Part shown: piece after piece, positions 26,058 to 35,650 of the stretch
Numbering within the stretch: position 1 is the stretch's first letter
How the letters are laid out: every line of letters begins with the position of its first letter
Assembly: GCA_017651625.1 (NCBI GenBank)
Contig: JAGCCP010000043.1
Coordinates: forward strand, 1-64,000
Length of the DNA: 64,000 nt
Origin: Candidatus Ruminimicrobiellum bubulum
GTDB lineage: Bacteria; Elusimicrobiota; Endomicrobiia; Endomicrobiales; Endomicrobiaceae
Direction: 5' to 3'
Translations under genes and position numbers: made by a program
The notes under the pieces: generated by a model
Databases searched by the model: none
What the model saw: only the letters and a program-made list of their open reading frames with translations
What the model was told of the DNA's origin: nothing

Positions 26058-27221
26058 TTAATTATTATAAGCCTCAAATAAAACTTTTAGTAATTCTTGG
26101 CCTTTTATCATTGTTTTATAATCAACATATTCGTTTGCGGAATGCATATTGCATACAGTTGCCAATCCTATTAAATACGGGGAAAACTTTTCACCTTTAG
26201 CATTTGTTCTGTTAGCATAAATATGAGTTTCGGCTCCTGCATGAAACGATGAGATTTCAGGTTCTAATCCGACTTGTTTAGCTGCTTTTGAAAATAAATT
26301 CGGCATATATTCATCTTGATTTTTTTCAAACATCGGCATTTTTTCTTTGAAAACAACAGTTGCCGTTGCGATACCTTTATGCTTTTTATTAAACACATCA
26401 ACCGTTTTTTGCATTGTTTGTATAAGCTCGTTTTCTTTTGCTTTGTTTGAACTTCTTATGGAATATGTTGCTGCAGCATCGGTATTTATAACATTTGTAA
26501 CATTTAAATTACCTGATGAAATTCCGCCGATATTGCAAGATGTTACAACTTGTCCGTTTTCAGTATAAAAAACACCTTGCGGCATATCGGAAACCAAATC
26601 CGCAATTAATTTTGCCGCATTTTCTCTTGTTTTATCTCCGATATCGTTTCCGGAATGTCCTCCTTTGGGTGCATTTACTTTTAAATTTACATCAACATAA
26701 CTTGCACCTGCAACTAAACATTGTCCTAAAGCATCACTGTCTAAAACCAACACATATTTTGAATTTATTTTTGAAAAGTCTGTATTTTTTATACCGGTCA
26801 TACCGTTTTCTTCGTCTCTGGTAAAATGAAGTTCCAATCCTCCGTGCTTTATATCGGATTTTTTTATAAGCTCTTTTGCAAAATATAATGCATTCGCAAC
26901 TCCCGCTTTATCATCTGCACCTAGAGTTCTGCCTTGAGCTTTTATTAAATCGCCGTCTAAATAAGCAACAACGGGGGAATTATCCCCTACAACATCCATA
27001 TGTGCGGATAACAAAATCGGCTTTTTTGTTGTATCCGTTGCCGGTATTGTTATATATATATTGTTGTAATCATCTGTTTCACATGGCAAATTGTTCTTTT
27101 TGCAATAGCCACAAATCCAATCTACAACTTTTTCTTCTTTTAGTGATGGTGAAGGTATTTCCGCGATAGAGCAAAACAAATCTACTAATTCATTCTCTTT
27201 TCTTAATTCGCCAATATTCAT
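26058..27221 (-). CDS. M20-family peptidase, PepT-like
   Basis: The 387-residue cytoplasmic metallopeptidase has the two-zinc site of M20 enzymes: SAHMDVVGD (H74, D76), LGADDKAGVA (bridging Asp), TRDEENGMTG (catalytic and metal Glu), VLDSD (Asp) and FHAGAETH (His), with the lid dimerisation domain in the middle (KGGHSGNDIG). The order and spacing fit the PepT-like tripeptidase group. It would release amino acids from small peptides, in keeping with amino-acid fermentation by the ior/paaK cluster. AGGAG precedes the start. Its neighbour upstream is divergent. Confidence 0.9.
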   Translation of the reverse strand: MNIGELRKENELVDLFCSIAEIPSPSLKEEKVVDWICGYCKKNNLPCETDDYNNIYITIPATDTTKKPILLSAHMDVVGDNSPVVAYLDGDLIKAQGRTLGADDKAGVANALYFAKELIKKSDIKHGGLELHFTRDEENGMTGIKNTDFSKINSKYVLVLDSDALGQCLVAGASYVDVNLKVNAPKGGHSGNDIGDKTRENAAKLIADLVSDMPQGVFYTENGQVVTSCNIGGISSGNLNVTNVINTDAAATYSIRSSNKAKENELIQTMQKTVDVFNKKHKGIATATVVFKEKMPMFEKNQDEYMPNLFSKAAKQVGLEPEISSFHAGAETHIYANRTNAKGEKFSPYLIGLATVCNMHSANEYVDYKTMIKGQELLKVLFEAYNN

Positions 27222-27302
27222 AATGGTCTCCTATGTTTCTGTGATATTTTTATTCTATCATATTTTTAAGTTTAAATTTTTGTTTTTTAGTATAATGATG
27301 AT

Positions 27303-27842
27303 ATGAACAGAAAACTTAAATTTTTATTATTAAAATTTTTACTTCTGTTGTTTTTGATACCCCCTCTGTTTATAGAGGCAATTTTATTTTTAGGAACAAC
27401 TGTTCATCTTAATTTTGAAACAACTATGAACGGGAGTTCTATTACCCCTAAATTTCATGTAACTAGTCTTGTTCCGACATTAACAGACATAGCTGTTTCT
27501 CTTCCGAACGTGACAAAAGTAACAATCTCACAAGTCGGGCATAAAAATAACTACTATAGTCTTAATTTTGAATTAGAAGGTATTAATCCTCAGCCACCCG
27601 CCGTACCAACAGATAAAGAAACATATGAGGAAATTGAAAAACTACTGGAAGAAATAACTAACGCTTTACAAAATAACAAAGTTGCCAGTTACGAAATTTT
27701 GTCCGGTAAAAAATTCTTTTCCAATATATTTAGGACTTGGTCTTTAATAACTCTAACTATCATTTTCATAATACTATTTTTATTTATTAAGTTAACAAAG
27801 ATAGAAAAGAGATCAACAGAAAGCATCTTTCCAAAAAATTAA
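27303..27842 (+). CDS. Membrane-anchored protein of unknown function
   Basis: The 179-residue protein has a hydrophobic helix near the N-terminus (about 8-32), a soluble middle of about 110 residues with a Glu-rich helical piece (KETYEEIEKLLEEIT), and a second membrane helix near 145-165 (LITLTIIFIILFLFI), ending in a basic tail. This predicts an extracytoplasmic loop between two membrane segments. TATAAT (27290-27295) ends only seven bases before the ATG, with no ribosome site, suggesting a leaderless mRNA. The transporter gene follows 15 bp later. I do not recognise the family. Confidence 0.65.
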   Translation: MNRKLKFLLLKFLLLLFLIPPLFIEAILFLGTTVHLNFETTMNGSSITPKFHVTSLVPTLTDIAVSLPNVTKVTISQVGHKNNYYSLNFELEGINPQPPAVPTDKETYEEIEKLLEEITNALQNNKVASYEILSGKKFFSNIFRTWSLITLTIIFIILFLFIKLTKIEKRSTESIFPKN

Positions 27843-27857
27843 ATCGGGGCAAATAAA

Positions 27858-28805
27858 ATGAATTTATTAAATAATGTAAGTAACTTGTTCGGCAAACATA
27901 TGGCCATAATAGTTCTTGTTGTTACTGCTGCCACCCTATTTGTTCCGCAAACGGGATTATGGGTTTCGTTATCGTGGATAAATTATCTTCTTATGATAAT
28001 AATGTTCGGTATGGGACTTACTTTAAAATTTGAAGATTTTAAACTTGTGTTTATACGCCCGAAAGATGTTATTATAGGTTGTGTTGCACAATTTACAATA
28101 ATGCCGTTACTTGCTTTTATGTTATGTAAACTGTTTAACCTTGATGCCGCACTTATGACAGGCGTTATTCTTGTAGGTGCTTGTCCGGGAGGAACATCGA
28201 GTAATGTTATCACTTATCTTTCTAAAGGGGATGTTGCATTGTCGGTAAGTATGACAAGTATTAATACTATTCTTGCTCCGGTTCTTACACCATTAATCAC
28301 ATATTTACTTTTAAGTACTACCGTTGACGTTGATACTTATTCTATGTTTATTTCCATTATAAATGTAATTATTATACCGATAGCTTTAGGGTTTATTATA
28401 AACAAATTTTTTGGAAACTTCACACAAAAAGTAATAAAGATTCTTCCGATGATTTCCGTTATAGGTATTTGTATGATAGTTGCATCGGTGGTATCTCACA
28501 ATGCATCAAAAATTTTATCAACGGGCTTGATAGTATTCACCGTTGTTATTTTACATAATGTTTTAGGATATATTTGCGGGTTTGGGCTGGGAAAAGCATT
28601 GAAATACGATGTTGCAAAAACAAAAGCCATTTCAATAGAAATCGGTATGCAAAATTCAGGTCTTGCAACAAGTCTTGCGTCGACGTCGTTTACTTCATTG
28701 GCAATGGCTACTGTTCCGGGCGCAATTTTTTCGGTATGGCACAACATTTCCGGTGCGATTTTGGCAAATATTTACCGCCACTGGAAAGAAAAACATTCAA
28801 ATTAA
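27858..28805 (+). CDS. Bile acid:sodium symporter (BASS) family transporter
   Basis: The 315-residue inner-membrane protein has eight to ten hydrophobic helices and the BASS signature GACPGGTSSNVITYLSKGD followed by SVSMTSINTILAPVLTP, which forms the sodium- and substrate-binding crossover region. Bacterial members move bile acids, pantothenate-like compounds or other organic anions with sodium; the substrate here is not defined. It follows the small membrane gene by 15 bp and precedes a lipid-kinase-like gene by about 95 bp containing a possible separate promoter. Confidence 0.88.
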   Translation: MNLLNNVSNLFGKHMAIIVLVVTAATLFVPQTGLWVSLSWINYLLMIIMFGMGLTLKFEDFKLVFIRPKDVIIGCVAQFTIMPLLAFMLCKLFNLDAALMTGVILVGACPGGTSSNVITYLSKGDVALSVSMTSINTILAPVLTPLITYLLLSTTVDVDTYSMFISIINVIIIPIALGFIINKFFGNFTQKVIKILPMISVIGICMIVASVVSHNASKILSTGLIVFTVVILHNVLGYICGFGLGKALKYDVAKTKAISIEIGMQNSGLATSLASTSFTSLAMATVPGAIFSVWHNISGAILANIYRHWKEKHSN

Positions 28806-28899
28806 ATAAAAATATACAAATAGTCGGTTTTCTTGACAACAATATATGTTTTATTTTATATTATTGTTAGAATTAAACTATATGTAAAAAGGATTGTTT

Positions 28900-29841
28900 A
28901 TGAAAGATACAGTATTAATGCCCGGCGATGCTGCCGGTAACTATAACGAGGAATGGACAAAAACTTTTGATTTAAAATTCCTTATTTTGTGGATATGTTT
29001 ATTTGTTATTTTACTCGTATGGACACTGCTTTTTGATCAAAGTTTGTTTGCCGAAAAGGGTTTTTTCTTAAGATCGGCAATAAAACTTTCAATCATGATG
29101 TTTTTATCTTTATTCGGCGGAATGCTTTGCAGACATTATTGTAATATAGACGAGAAAGGATATATCAGTTCATCAAAAAATAAGTGGTTCAAAGTAAACT
29201 ATACAAGAAAAATTCAACATTTTGCGGCTTATCTTGTTCCTTTATTAAGTCCTCCGACAAATCCGTTGGGAATACTTCCTCATCTTTGGGAATCTTTGTT
29301 CGTGCTGTTTATGTTTTTAATATTAATAAAACCGCTTAGAGAATTTTCAACGTTCTTTATGTTACAATTTAATTCTTTGGACAGAATTGAAGATAGACCC
29401 AACACATTAAGGTGGATAGTTTTAGGAAATATGTTGCCCGGCCTTTTGATAATAACGATATTTAAACAAATATTTGAAACATTTTTACAATTACCGGCTT
29501 TAGCATCGGTTGTAGTATTTACGGTTGCAATAGGAGACGGCCTTGCAGAACCGGTAGGAACATATTTAGGTAAGAAAAAATATGTTGTTCCTTCTTGGAA
29601 CTTAAAACACAGATATGTAAGATCTTATGCCGGAAGTGCTTGCGTATATCTTTGTGCTATACTGTTCCTCGTTTTATATAAAGGACAATTCGCAAATCCG
29701 CAACAATTTTGGTATTCGTTATTATTGTTTCCTCCTATAATGACATTATCCGAAGCATTCGCTCCGCATTCTATGGATACCCCTATCATGATGTTGATAG
29801 GTTTTTCATTATTATTCGGCATTTGCCATTTTATTGTTTAA
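28900..29841 (+). CDS. Dolichol/phytol kinase-like (CTP-transferase fold) membrane protein
   Basis: The 313-residue protein has about seven membrane helices. RKIQHFAAYLVP followed by VAIGDGLAEPVGTYLGKKKY and RSYAGSACVYL resembles the RK-x-x-H, GD-x-x-A-x-x-x-G and K/R-S-x-x-GS motifs of phytol kinase, dolichol kinase and CDP-diglyceride synthetase relatives. It would phosphorylate or activate a polyprenol-type or fatty alcohol in the inner membrane; which one is unknown. ATG 28900 is chosen over TTG 28894 because AAAAAGGA precedes it at the right distance. A strong terminator follows. Confidence 0.7.
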   Translation: MKDTVLMPGDAAGNYNEEWTKTFDLKFLILWICLFVILLVWTLLFDQSLFAEKGFFLRSAIKLSIMMFLSLFGGMLCRHYCNIDEKGYISSSKNKWFKVNYTRKIQHFAAYLVPLLSPPTNPLGILPHLWESLFVLFMFLILIKPLREFSTFFMLQFNSLDRIEDRPNTLRWIVLGNMLPGLLIITIFKQIFETFLQLPALASVVVFTVAIGDGLAEPVGTYLGKKKYVVPSWNLKHRYVRSYAGSACVYLCAILFLVLYKGQFANPQQFWYSLLLFPPIMTLSEAFAPHSMDTPIMMLIGFSLLFGICHFIV

Positions 29842-29867
29842 GTTATAAAAAATATTTTAATTTTATT

Positions 29868-29908
29868 AGTGCATAGTTTAAATATTTACAAACTATGCAC
29901 TATTTTTT
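29868..29908 (+). terminator. Rho-independent terminator after the CTP-transferase-like gene
   Basis: AGTGCATAGTTT (29868-29879) pairs perfectly with AAACTATGCACT (29890-29901) around a 10-base A/T loop and is followed by ATTTTTT. It ends the 27.3-29.8 kb transcript and separates it from the oppositely oriented gene at 30.2 kb. Confidence 0.88.
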
Positions 29909-29918
29909 CGTCGTTAAA

Positions 29919-30031
29919 GACCTTAAGATTTTGTGTTAGAATGAAGAAACTCAGGAATGAAGTGTACTTGGATCCCGTAAGGGTGTACTCGATTTCCTGA
30001 GTTTCAATATTATAACCAAAATATTAAGGTC
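29919..30031. repeat. Dispersed hairpin element A, copy 2
   Basis: Outer arms GACCTTAAGATTTTG (29919-29933)/CAAAATATTAAGGTC (30017-30031) and inner arms AAACTCAGGAAT (29947-29958)/ATTTCCTGAGTTT (29992-30004) enclose the core GAATGAAGTGTAC...GTACTCGATT (29955-29994) shared with the 18.9 kb copy. A third, shortened relative is at 42.1 kb. It lies in the 340-bp gene-free stretch between convergent genes. Confidence 0.75.
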
Positions 30032-30065
30032 GCTATACGTCGTTACTTGTCGATTTGCAGCAAAA

Positions 30066-30127
30066 GTGAAACGGTACATAAAGAAGGGCAATGCAAAATT
30101 ATTATTTAAAAGATAAATCCGTTTCAC
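30066..30127. repeat. Inverted repeat next to element A copy 2
   Basis: GTGAAACGG (30066-30074) and CCGTTTCAC (30119-30127) are perfectly complementary across 44 bp. The right half, with AAAAGATAAATCCGTTTC, matches the tail of the element at 18.9 kb. GATTTCCTGAGTTT from the main hairpin recurs at about 30152-30165. The rest of 29842-30184 holds the terminator and these repeats only; I see no gene. Confidence 0.6.
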
Positions 30128-30184
30128 TCATAAATAATTTACAATTACCCGATTTCCTGAGTTTTAGTATTTGTAAACTATACT

Positions 30185-30595
30185 TTATAAAATATCTATA
30201 GCTGATTTTTGTGTTTCTTTTGTGTTTGATTGTGGGTTAATAGGAATAATTAACCTATTTTCTTCTTTAAAAGACCATTGTACTTGCCAAGTTTTGCCAT
30301 TTAAAGTGTCCAATAAGATAAAATTATACATATTGTTTGTAGAAAATAAAGCAAATCTTCCATCTTTTATATCAAGAGATAATATTTCGGTTGATACCGG
30401 TAAAACAATACGATTATCTTCATCTATACTCCAATGAACTTGCCAAATCTGTCCAGTACGAGTATCCAACTTAAGAAAAGTATACATATTGTCCGTTTTG
30501 TATAGTGTATAACGTTTGTCACTTGCATCCACATATATACAAATACTACAAATTACAACAAAACATAAAACCAAAACAGAAATTAATTTTTTCAT
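30185..30595 (-). CDS. Small exported protein with two internal repeats
   Basis: The 136-residue protein has a signal peptide (MKKLISVLVLCFVVICSICI) and two copies of a repeat of about 48 residues: YTLYKTDNMYTFLKLDTRTG-IWQVHWS and FALFSTNNMYNFILLDTLNG-TWQVQWS, each followed by an E-x-NR-h-h-h-P segment. The pattern of Trp, NMY and LDT residues suggests two small beta units, perhaps half a beta barrel or two propeller-like blades. AAAGGAG precedes the start. I do not recognise a characterised family; location would be periplasmic. Confidence 0.7.
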   Translation of the reverse strand: MKKLISVLVLCFVVICSICIYVDASDKRYTLYKTDNMYTFLKLDTRTGQIWQVHWSIDEDNRIVLPVSTEILSLDIKDGRFALFSTNNMYNFILLDTLNGKTWQVQWSFKEENRLIIPINPQSNTKETQKSAIDIL

Positions 30596-30663
30596 ACTTT
30601 CTCCTTTATACCTTATAGTTGTTCGTTGCTTTCAAAAGATAAACGTTTGCAAATAATTTGCAA

Positions 30664-32451
30664 TTATTTGTCTATCTGCAGCACCGCCACAAACGCTTCC
30701 GGCGGCAACTCCACCTTCCCGAACTGTCTCATCTTCTTCTTACCTTCTTTCTGTTTTTCAAGAAGTTTTCTCTTTCTGGTAATATCACCACCATAACATT
30801 TTGCAAGAACATCTTTTCTCATAGCAGAGATTGTTTCTCTTGCTATAATCTTGTTATTTATTCTTGCCTGGATAGGAATTTCAAACATGTGACGGGGAAT
30901 AATTCCTCTTAATTTTTCAGTTAAGAAATGCGCGGCAGTTTGTGCTTTATCTTTATGAACTATAACTGAAAATGCATCCACAACTTCACCGTTAACAAGT
31001 ATTTCAAGTTTTACCAAATCGCCAAGTTGCGGTGCTATATGTTCGTAATCGAACGATGCATAACCTTTAGATACGGACTTTAATGCATCGTAAAAACCTA
31101 CAATGATTTCGGCTAACGGAATTTCATATTTCAAAATGGCAATTTTCATGTTAACATATTTCATGTCAACTTGTTTGCCTCTTTTCTTTTGGCATAGGTC
31201 CATTAATCCGCCGAGATATTCGGTAGGAGAAACTATCGTTGCCATGACGTACGGTTCCCAAATTTCTTGAATTTCCGCATTGTTAGGAAACTTTGCGGGA
31301 TTATCTATAGTTACCATCTGATTTTTTGTTTTTACATTATATATAACGTTAGGTGCGGTAACCAAAAGGTTTAAACCGAACTCTCTTTCCAATCTTTCTC
31401 TAACAATTTCCAAATGAAGATGACCTAAAAATCCGCATCTGTAACCGAACCCTAAAGCAACGGAAGTTTCCGGAACATAAGTTAAAGATGCATCCGAAAG
31501 TTGCAGCTTTTCAAGAGCAACTTTTAAACTATCGTAATCGGATGTGCTGTAAGGATAAAGACCTGCAAACACAAACGGATTAACTTCTTTGTACCCTGCA
31601 TGAGGATGAGTTGTAGGTCTGGAACTTTCTGTTATTGTGTCACCGATTTTAACATCTTGTATTGTCTTTATACCTGCAACAACAAAACCTACTTCACCGG
31701 CAGAAAGACTATCCGATTCTACAGGTTTTATTTTCATGTAGCCAACTTCAAGAACTTCATATTGAGCACCTGAAGCCATAAATGTTACTTTCATACCTTT
31801 TTTGATTGTACCGTCGAACACTCTTATAATAATAACAACACCTTTATAAGAATCGTAAAAAGAGTCGAATATCAAAGCAGATAACGGTTCTTCTTTTTTA
31901 CCTTGCGGTGCGGGGATATTTGCTATAACAGAATCTACAATTTCGTTTATACCGATACCTTCTTTTGCACTTGCGAGTATCGGTTGATCGATAACTTCCA
32001 AAGCGTCCGTCATTTGTTCGTAAGCGGAATCTATATCGGCGGTAGGCAAATCTATTTTGTTTATTACCGGAATAATTTTTAAATTTGCATTTTTTGCAAG
32101 CATGGTATTTGCAAGAGTTTGCGCTTCAACACCTTGCGATGCGTCTATAACAAGTAAAGCTCCTTCACATGCTTCCAAAGCACGAGATACTTCATAAGTA
32201 AAATCCACGTGGCCGGGGGTATCTATAAGATTTAAAATATATTCCTGACCGTCTTTATCTTTATACTGCATTTTAACGGCTTTGGCTTTTATTGTGATAC
32301 CTCTTTCTCTTTCAAGTTCCATACCATCGAGAATTTGATCTTTCATTTCTCTTTTTGAAATGGTACCTGTATATTCAAGAAGCCTATCGGCAAGTGTACT
32401 TTTGCCGTGATCTATATGTGCGATGATGCAAAAATTTCTAATGTTCTTCAA
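30664..32451 (-). CDS. lepA: Elongation factor 4
   Basis: The 595-residue protein starts [19 protein letters not shown] (G1 loop 11-19) and carries the other GTPase motifs ([17 protein letters not shown]). It ends with the LepA-specific C-terminal domain ([30 protein letters not shown]). Length is normal. LepA is a ribosome-associated GTPase acting in translation under stress and in initiation or assembly. It follows the ligase gene on the same strand, with a dispersed inverted repeat between them. Confidence 0.97.
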   Translation of the reverse strand: MKNIRNFCIIAHIDHGKSTLADRLLEYTGTISKREMKDQILDGMELERERGITIKAKAVKMQYKDKDGQEYILNLIDTPGHVDFTYEVSRALEACEGALLVIDASQGVEAQTLANTMLAKNANLKIIPVINKIDLPTADIDSAYEQMTDALEVIDQPILASAKEGIGINEIVDSVIANIPAPQGKKEEPLSALIFDSFYDSYKGVVIIIRVFDGTIKKGMKVTFMASGAQYEVLEVGYMKIKPVESDSLSAGEVGFVVAGIKTIQDVKIGDTITESSRPTTHPHAGYKEVNPFVFAGLYPYSTSDYDSLKVALEKLQLSDASLTYVPETSVALGFGYRCGFLGHLHLEIVRERLEREFGLNLLVTAPNVIYNVKTKNQMVTIDNPAKFPNNAEIQEIWEPYVMATIVSPTEYLGGLMDLCQKKRGKQVDMKYVNMKIAILKYEIPLAEIIVGFYDALKSVSKGYASFDYEHIAPQLGDLVKLEILVNGEVVDAFSVIVHKDKAQTAAHFLTEKLRGIIPRHMFEIPIQARINNKIIARETISAMRKDVLAKCYGGDITRKRKLLEKQKEGKKKMRQFGKVELPPEAFVAVLQIDK

Positions 32452-32469
32452 AATATTACTCCGTAATTT

Positions 32470-32560
32470 TGGGTTATTGGCTTATGGGGTTATCGGGTTA
32501 TAAGTTGTTTTTTGCCTTTGCTGTTAAACCTATAATCTATAACCTTATACCCCTATAACC
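32470..32560. repeat. Intergenic inverted repeat, GGGTTATTGG family, copy 2
   Basis: The arms at about 32470-32506 and 32525-32560 are built from GGGTTATx units and are roughly complementary, separated by a T-rich loop. The left arm matches the reverse complement of 3908-3945 at about 31 of 36 bases. Like copy 1 it sits in a spacer between co-oriented genes. Confidence 0.7.
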
Positions 32561-32573
32561 TATTTCAATAAAA

Positions 32574-34787
32574 CTAAATATTTTCCTTCATCTGCTTAAC
32601 GTATTCATCTTCCGGATAAAGTTGTTTTAACAAATCGTAAGCTTTTTTATAATTTTCTTTATCGTTCTTTTTAATAAAAATCGCAGATAAATTTTTTAGT
32701 CCATCAATATTGTTAGGTACATATTTTAAAGATTCAATAAACGATTTTTCGGCATTATTGATGTTGTTCATCATCAATTCCAAATTACCTAAATATATAC
32801 AAGTTTGAGCATATTCTTCTCTTCTTCTTTCTTTCCAATTTTCTTTATGGAAACTGTGTGGAGGTTCTTGCAACTTGTTAGGGAAATTAATATGATCTAA
32901 ATATTCTTTTTCGGCTAAATCCGGATGACCGGACTGACCATACAAACTTGCCAACTGATAATAAGTTTGCGGGAATATAGGATCTATCATCTTATATTGG
33001 TTATAATGTTTTATTGCCTGATTAAGACAATAATCTCTTTTTTGTATCGCATCTTGTTTTTCTTGTTCATTATTTTCTTTGGCATACTGGTTTGCCAAAC
33101 TATTAAAATAATTTACCAGTTTTGAATAGACTAAACCTACCAAAAATTTTGATTGAACATAATTCGGTGCCAATTTCCATATTTCATTATATTCCGCAAG
33201 TGCTTTTTCAGGATCGTCGTTTTGCCATCTGTCGTTATAGTTATTTGCTTTAAAATATCTCGGCATAATAAAAGAAGGATTTTTCTTTATTACTTGAGAA
33301 TACAATTCTATTGCTTGTGTATAATTGCCGGCTTTAGAATGTTGTATTGCTTGAGAATGAATTGCGTCTGCCTGAAAATATCCGTAGAAAATATATATAA
33401 GATATACAGTCATTGCCAAAATCAATAATTGGCATATTCTTCTTATTATTGCGGGAACAACAATAAACACTTCTTCTTTATCATCTTCCCTTTTCAAAGA
33501 AATTATTGCAACGGCAACTATAGCCCCTATTAACATCCACAACATTACACCGGATGACACAAATCGCAAAGATACACATACACAATCGTGAGCCAGTTGC
33601 GCAATTATTGCCGAAACAAAACCCAGCTGTAAATAAGAAAGTGCACATTTGTTTAAATTGTTTTTCTTAAAATAGGACAAATTTTTAAATCCAATGGTTA
33701 GAATTGTAAGCAGTAATAATAAAAATATTCCTATGCCGATAATACCTTCGTCGTAAAACACTTCAAGATATTCGTTTTCGGGATGGTCACTTTCCGTATT
33801 GTGCATACCTTCTATAAAGAATATTTGAGGTCTTCTGTATGACGGATATGTTAAATAAAATGTTCCTATACCTGTACCTATTATAGGATGCGTATTTATC
33901 ATTTCCCAACAAGAAAGCCAAGTAAATACTCTGAAGGAAGAACTATCCGGTCTTTTTTTAAGTTGTAAAAATATTCCTCCGCAAACCACGGATGCTACAA
34001 GTAATGCCGTTACCAAAATTAATGTTAATTTCTTTTTTCTGCTTATATTTAATATAAAACCGATAAACAAGAATGTAAATGCTATGATACCGACACCGAA
34101 TCCTATCCATGCACCTTTCGAATAAGAAAAGATTGTTGAAAAAGTTATGAGCATCCACAATAACAACAGATGAAAACTTTTTTTTCTTAGAAACAATGCC
34201 AAAACTATAGGGTTCATTACTACAAGGAAATCACCGAAAAAATTTGGATTACCAAATGTGGAAAAAATTCTTTCTTGAAATGCCCATCTCCAAATGAACG
34301 GATCTAACCCTTTTGCAGGAGGTGCGGGAAAATATCTTGTATCTACAAATTGAACTACAGCATATATACAAACAATGTACGTTGCAACAACTAAAAAATT
34401 AACCAATCTGTTTAAATCTTTTTTGTTTTGAAAACAGTCTATTATTATAATTGCTAAGAAACAATATATTAATCTTCTGATAAATTCATTTAATGATGCC
34501 AGTGGAAACGGGGAATGTAAAAGAGATATTAATCCTGAAAACAAAAATAATATTATAGGCAATAGAATAATTATGTTCTTTCTAAAATTATTAAAAAAGT
34601 CACCTTCAAATTTGTAAATGAGCCATGAACAAAGTAATGCCATACCACCGATTTGAACTATTGTTATTTTTATTTGTGCTGAATCGTATGTTCCTAAATA
34701 AAAACATACCGCCACTAAAAAATAAAATAGCGGTAATCCGTAAAGTACAAATTTTGAAGAAACTTTCTTTATAATATTCGAAAACAT
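32574..34787 (-). CDS. O-antigen-ligase-like membrane protein with C-terminal TPR repeats
   Basis: Read from ATG 34787 (AAGGAAAAAA just upstream), the protein has 737 residues. The first about 460 hold some twelve membrane helices with the WaaL/Wzy-type periplasmic loop (RVFTWLSCWEMINTHPIIGTGIG, and HNTESDHPENEYLEVFYDEG). Residues about 500-737 form tetratricopeptide repeats (AIQHSKAGNYTQAIELYSQVI and later units). Proteins of this architecture join polysaccharide or glycan to a lipid or protein acceptor in the periplasm, or polymerise it; the acceptor is unknown. The frame is open upstream through the tRNA gene, so the longer version starting at 34868 is rejected. Confidence 0.82.
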   Translation of the reverse strand: MFSNIIKKVSSKFVLYGLPLFYFLVAVCFYLGTYDSAQIKITIVQIGGMALLCSWLIYKFEGDFFNNFRKNIIILLPIILFLFSGLISLLHSPFPLASLNEFIRRLIYCFLAIIIIDCFQNKKDLNRLVNFLVVATYIVCIYAVVQFVDTRYFPAPPAKGLDPFIWRWAFQERIFSTFGNPNFFGDFLVVMNPIVLALFLRKKSFHLLLLWMLITFSTIFSYSKGAWIGFGVGIIAFTFLFIGFILNISRKKKLTLILVTALLVASVVCGGIFLQLKKRPDSSSFRVFTWLSCWEMINTHPIIGTGIGTFYLTYPSYRRPQIFFIEGMHNTESDHPENEYLEVFYDEGIIGIGIFLLLLLTILTIGFKNLSYFKKNNLNKCALSYLQLGFVSAIIAQLAHDCVCVSLRFVSSGVMLWMLIGAIVAVAIISLKREDDKEEVFIVVPAIIRRICQLLILAMTVYLIYIFYGYFQADAIHSQAIQHSKAGNYTQAIELYSQVIKKNPSFIMPRYFKANNYNDRWQNDDPEKALAEYNEIWKLAPNYVQSKFLVGLVYSKLVNYFNSLANQYAKENNEQEKQDAIQKRDYCLNQAIKHYNQYKMIDPIFPQTYYQLASLYGQSGHPDLAEKEYLDHINFPNKLQEPPHSFHKENWKERRREEYAQTCIYLGNLELMMNNINNAEKSFIESLKYVPNNIDGLKNLSAIFIKKNDKENYKKAYDLLKQLYPEDEYVKQMKENI

Positions 34788-34810
34788 TTTTTTCCTTAAA
34801 AAAAGAAATA

Positions 34811-34883
34811 AGCCGACAATAGGATTTGAACCTACGACCCATCGCTTACGAAGCGATTGCTCTACCAACTGAGCTATGTCGGC
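34811..34883 (-). tRNA. tRNA-Thr (anticodon CGT)
   Basis: On the minus strand the 73-base cloverleaf reads GCCGACA (acceptor), TAGCTCAGTTGGTAGAGCA (D arm), an anticodon arm ATCGC-TTCGTAA-GCGAT with anticodon CGT, GGGTC as variable loop region, the T arm AGGTTCAAATCCT and TGTCGGC plus T73. CCA is not encoded. A TATAAT on the same strand (34896-34901) lies about 12 bases upstream. It reads threonine codon ACG. Confidence 0.95.
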
Positions 34884-34924
34884 AAATTTTTATAAATTAT
34901 ATCATATATTTAATTAAATTGAAA

Positions 34925-35650
34925 TTAATATTTAACCAATATTTTTTTCATATCAATTACAGCTTTTTCAAGACCGTCAAATACCGCTTGAGCTATAATT
35001 GAAAAACCGATGTTTAGTTCATTAATATTCGGTATTTCGCATATATCGTAAACATTATTATAGTCTAACCCATGACCGGCATTAAATATTAAATTCTGTT
35101 GTTGAGCTAAAACTGATGCCTGTTTTATTTTTTCAAGTTCCGATAATGCTTTATCTTTTCCAAGCTTAAACAAATTTGCATATTTTCCCGTATGTATTTC
35201 TATAGCATTTGCGCCTATACCTGCACATGCTTCTATTTGTATAGGTTCCGGATCTATAAACATACTGACGATTATACCGTTATCTTTAAGTTTTTTTACG
35301 ACTTCAGCCAAATATTTTTTTTGACCGGCAACATCAAGACCGCCTTCTGTAGTGACTTCTTGTCTTTTTTCAGGCACAATGCAAACGGAATAAGGTTTTA
35401 ATTTAAGTGCAACATTCACAATTTCTTCACAAGCCGCCATTTCAAAATTAAGTTTTGTTCTCATGCACTGCTTTATTTCAAACACATCTTTATCTTGAAT
35501 GTGTCTTCTGTCTTCTCTTAAATGCGTAGTTATGGAATCCGCACCTGCTTTTTCGCAAATTGCAACAGCTTTTACAGGACTTGGGTAATCTTCCATTCTC
35601 GCCTGTCTAAGTGTTGCTATATGATCTATATTTACACCGAGTTTTATCAT
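34925..35650 (-). CDS. pdxJ: Pyridoxine 5'-phosphate synthase
   Basis: The 241-residue protein begins MIKLGVNIDHIATLRQAR, has ITTHLREDRRHIQD in the phosphate/substrate region, and FIDPEPIQIEACAGIGANAIEIHTG-type strands of the TIM barrel with NAGHGLDYNN near the C-terminus. PdxJ condenses 3-amino-1-hydroxyacetone phosphate with deoxyxylulose phosphate to give pyridoxine phosphate (vitamin B6). Its ATG directly follows the glmM stop with no spacing, so the two are translationally coupled. The tRNA-Thr lies downstream. Confidence 0.97.
   Translation of the reverse strand: MIKLGVNIDHIATLRQARMEDYPSPVKAVAICEKAGADSITTHLREDRRHIQDKDVFEIKQCMRTKLNFEMAACEEIVNVALKLKPYSVCIVPEKRQEVTTEGGLDVAGQKKYLAEVVKKLKDNGIIVSMFIDPEPIQIEACAGIGANAIEIHTGKYANLFKLGKDKALSELEKIKQASVLAQQQNLIFNAGHGLDYNNVYDICEIPNINELNIGFSIIAQAVFDGLEKAVIDMKKILVKY

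Noticed and set aside
34788-34868. 27-residue N-terminal extension of the O-antigen-ligase-like protein
   Set aside because: This extension is a translation of the tRNA-Thr gene; the signal-like start and ribosome site support ATG 34787.
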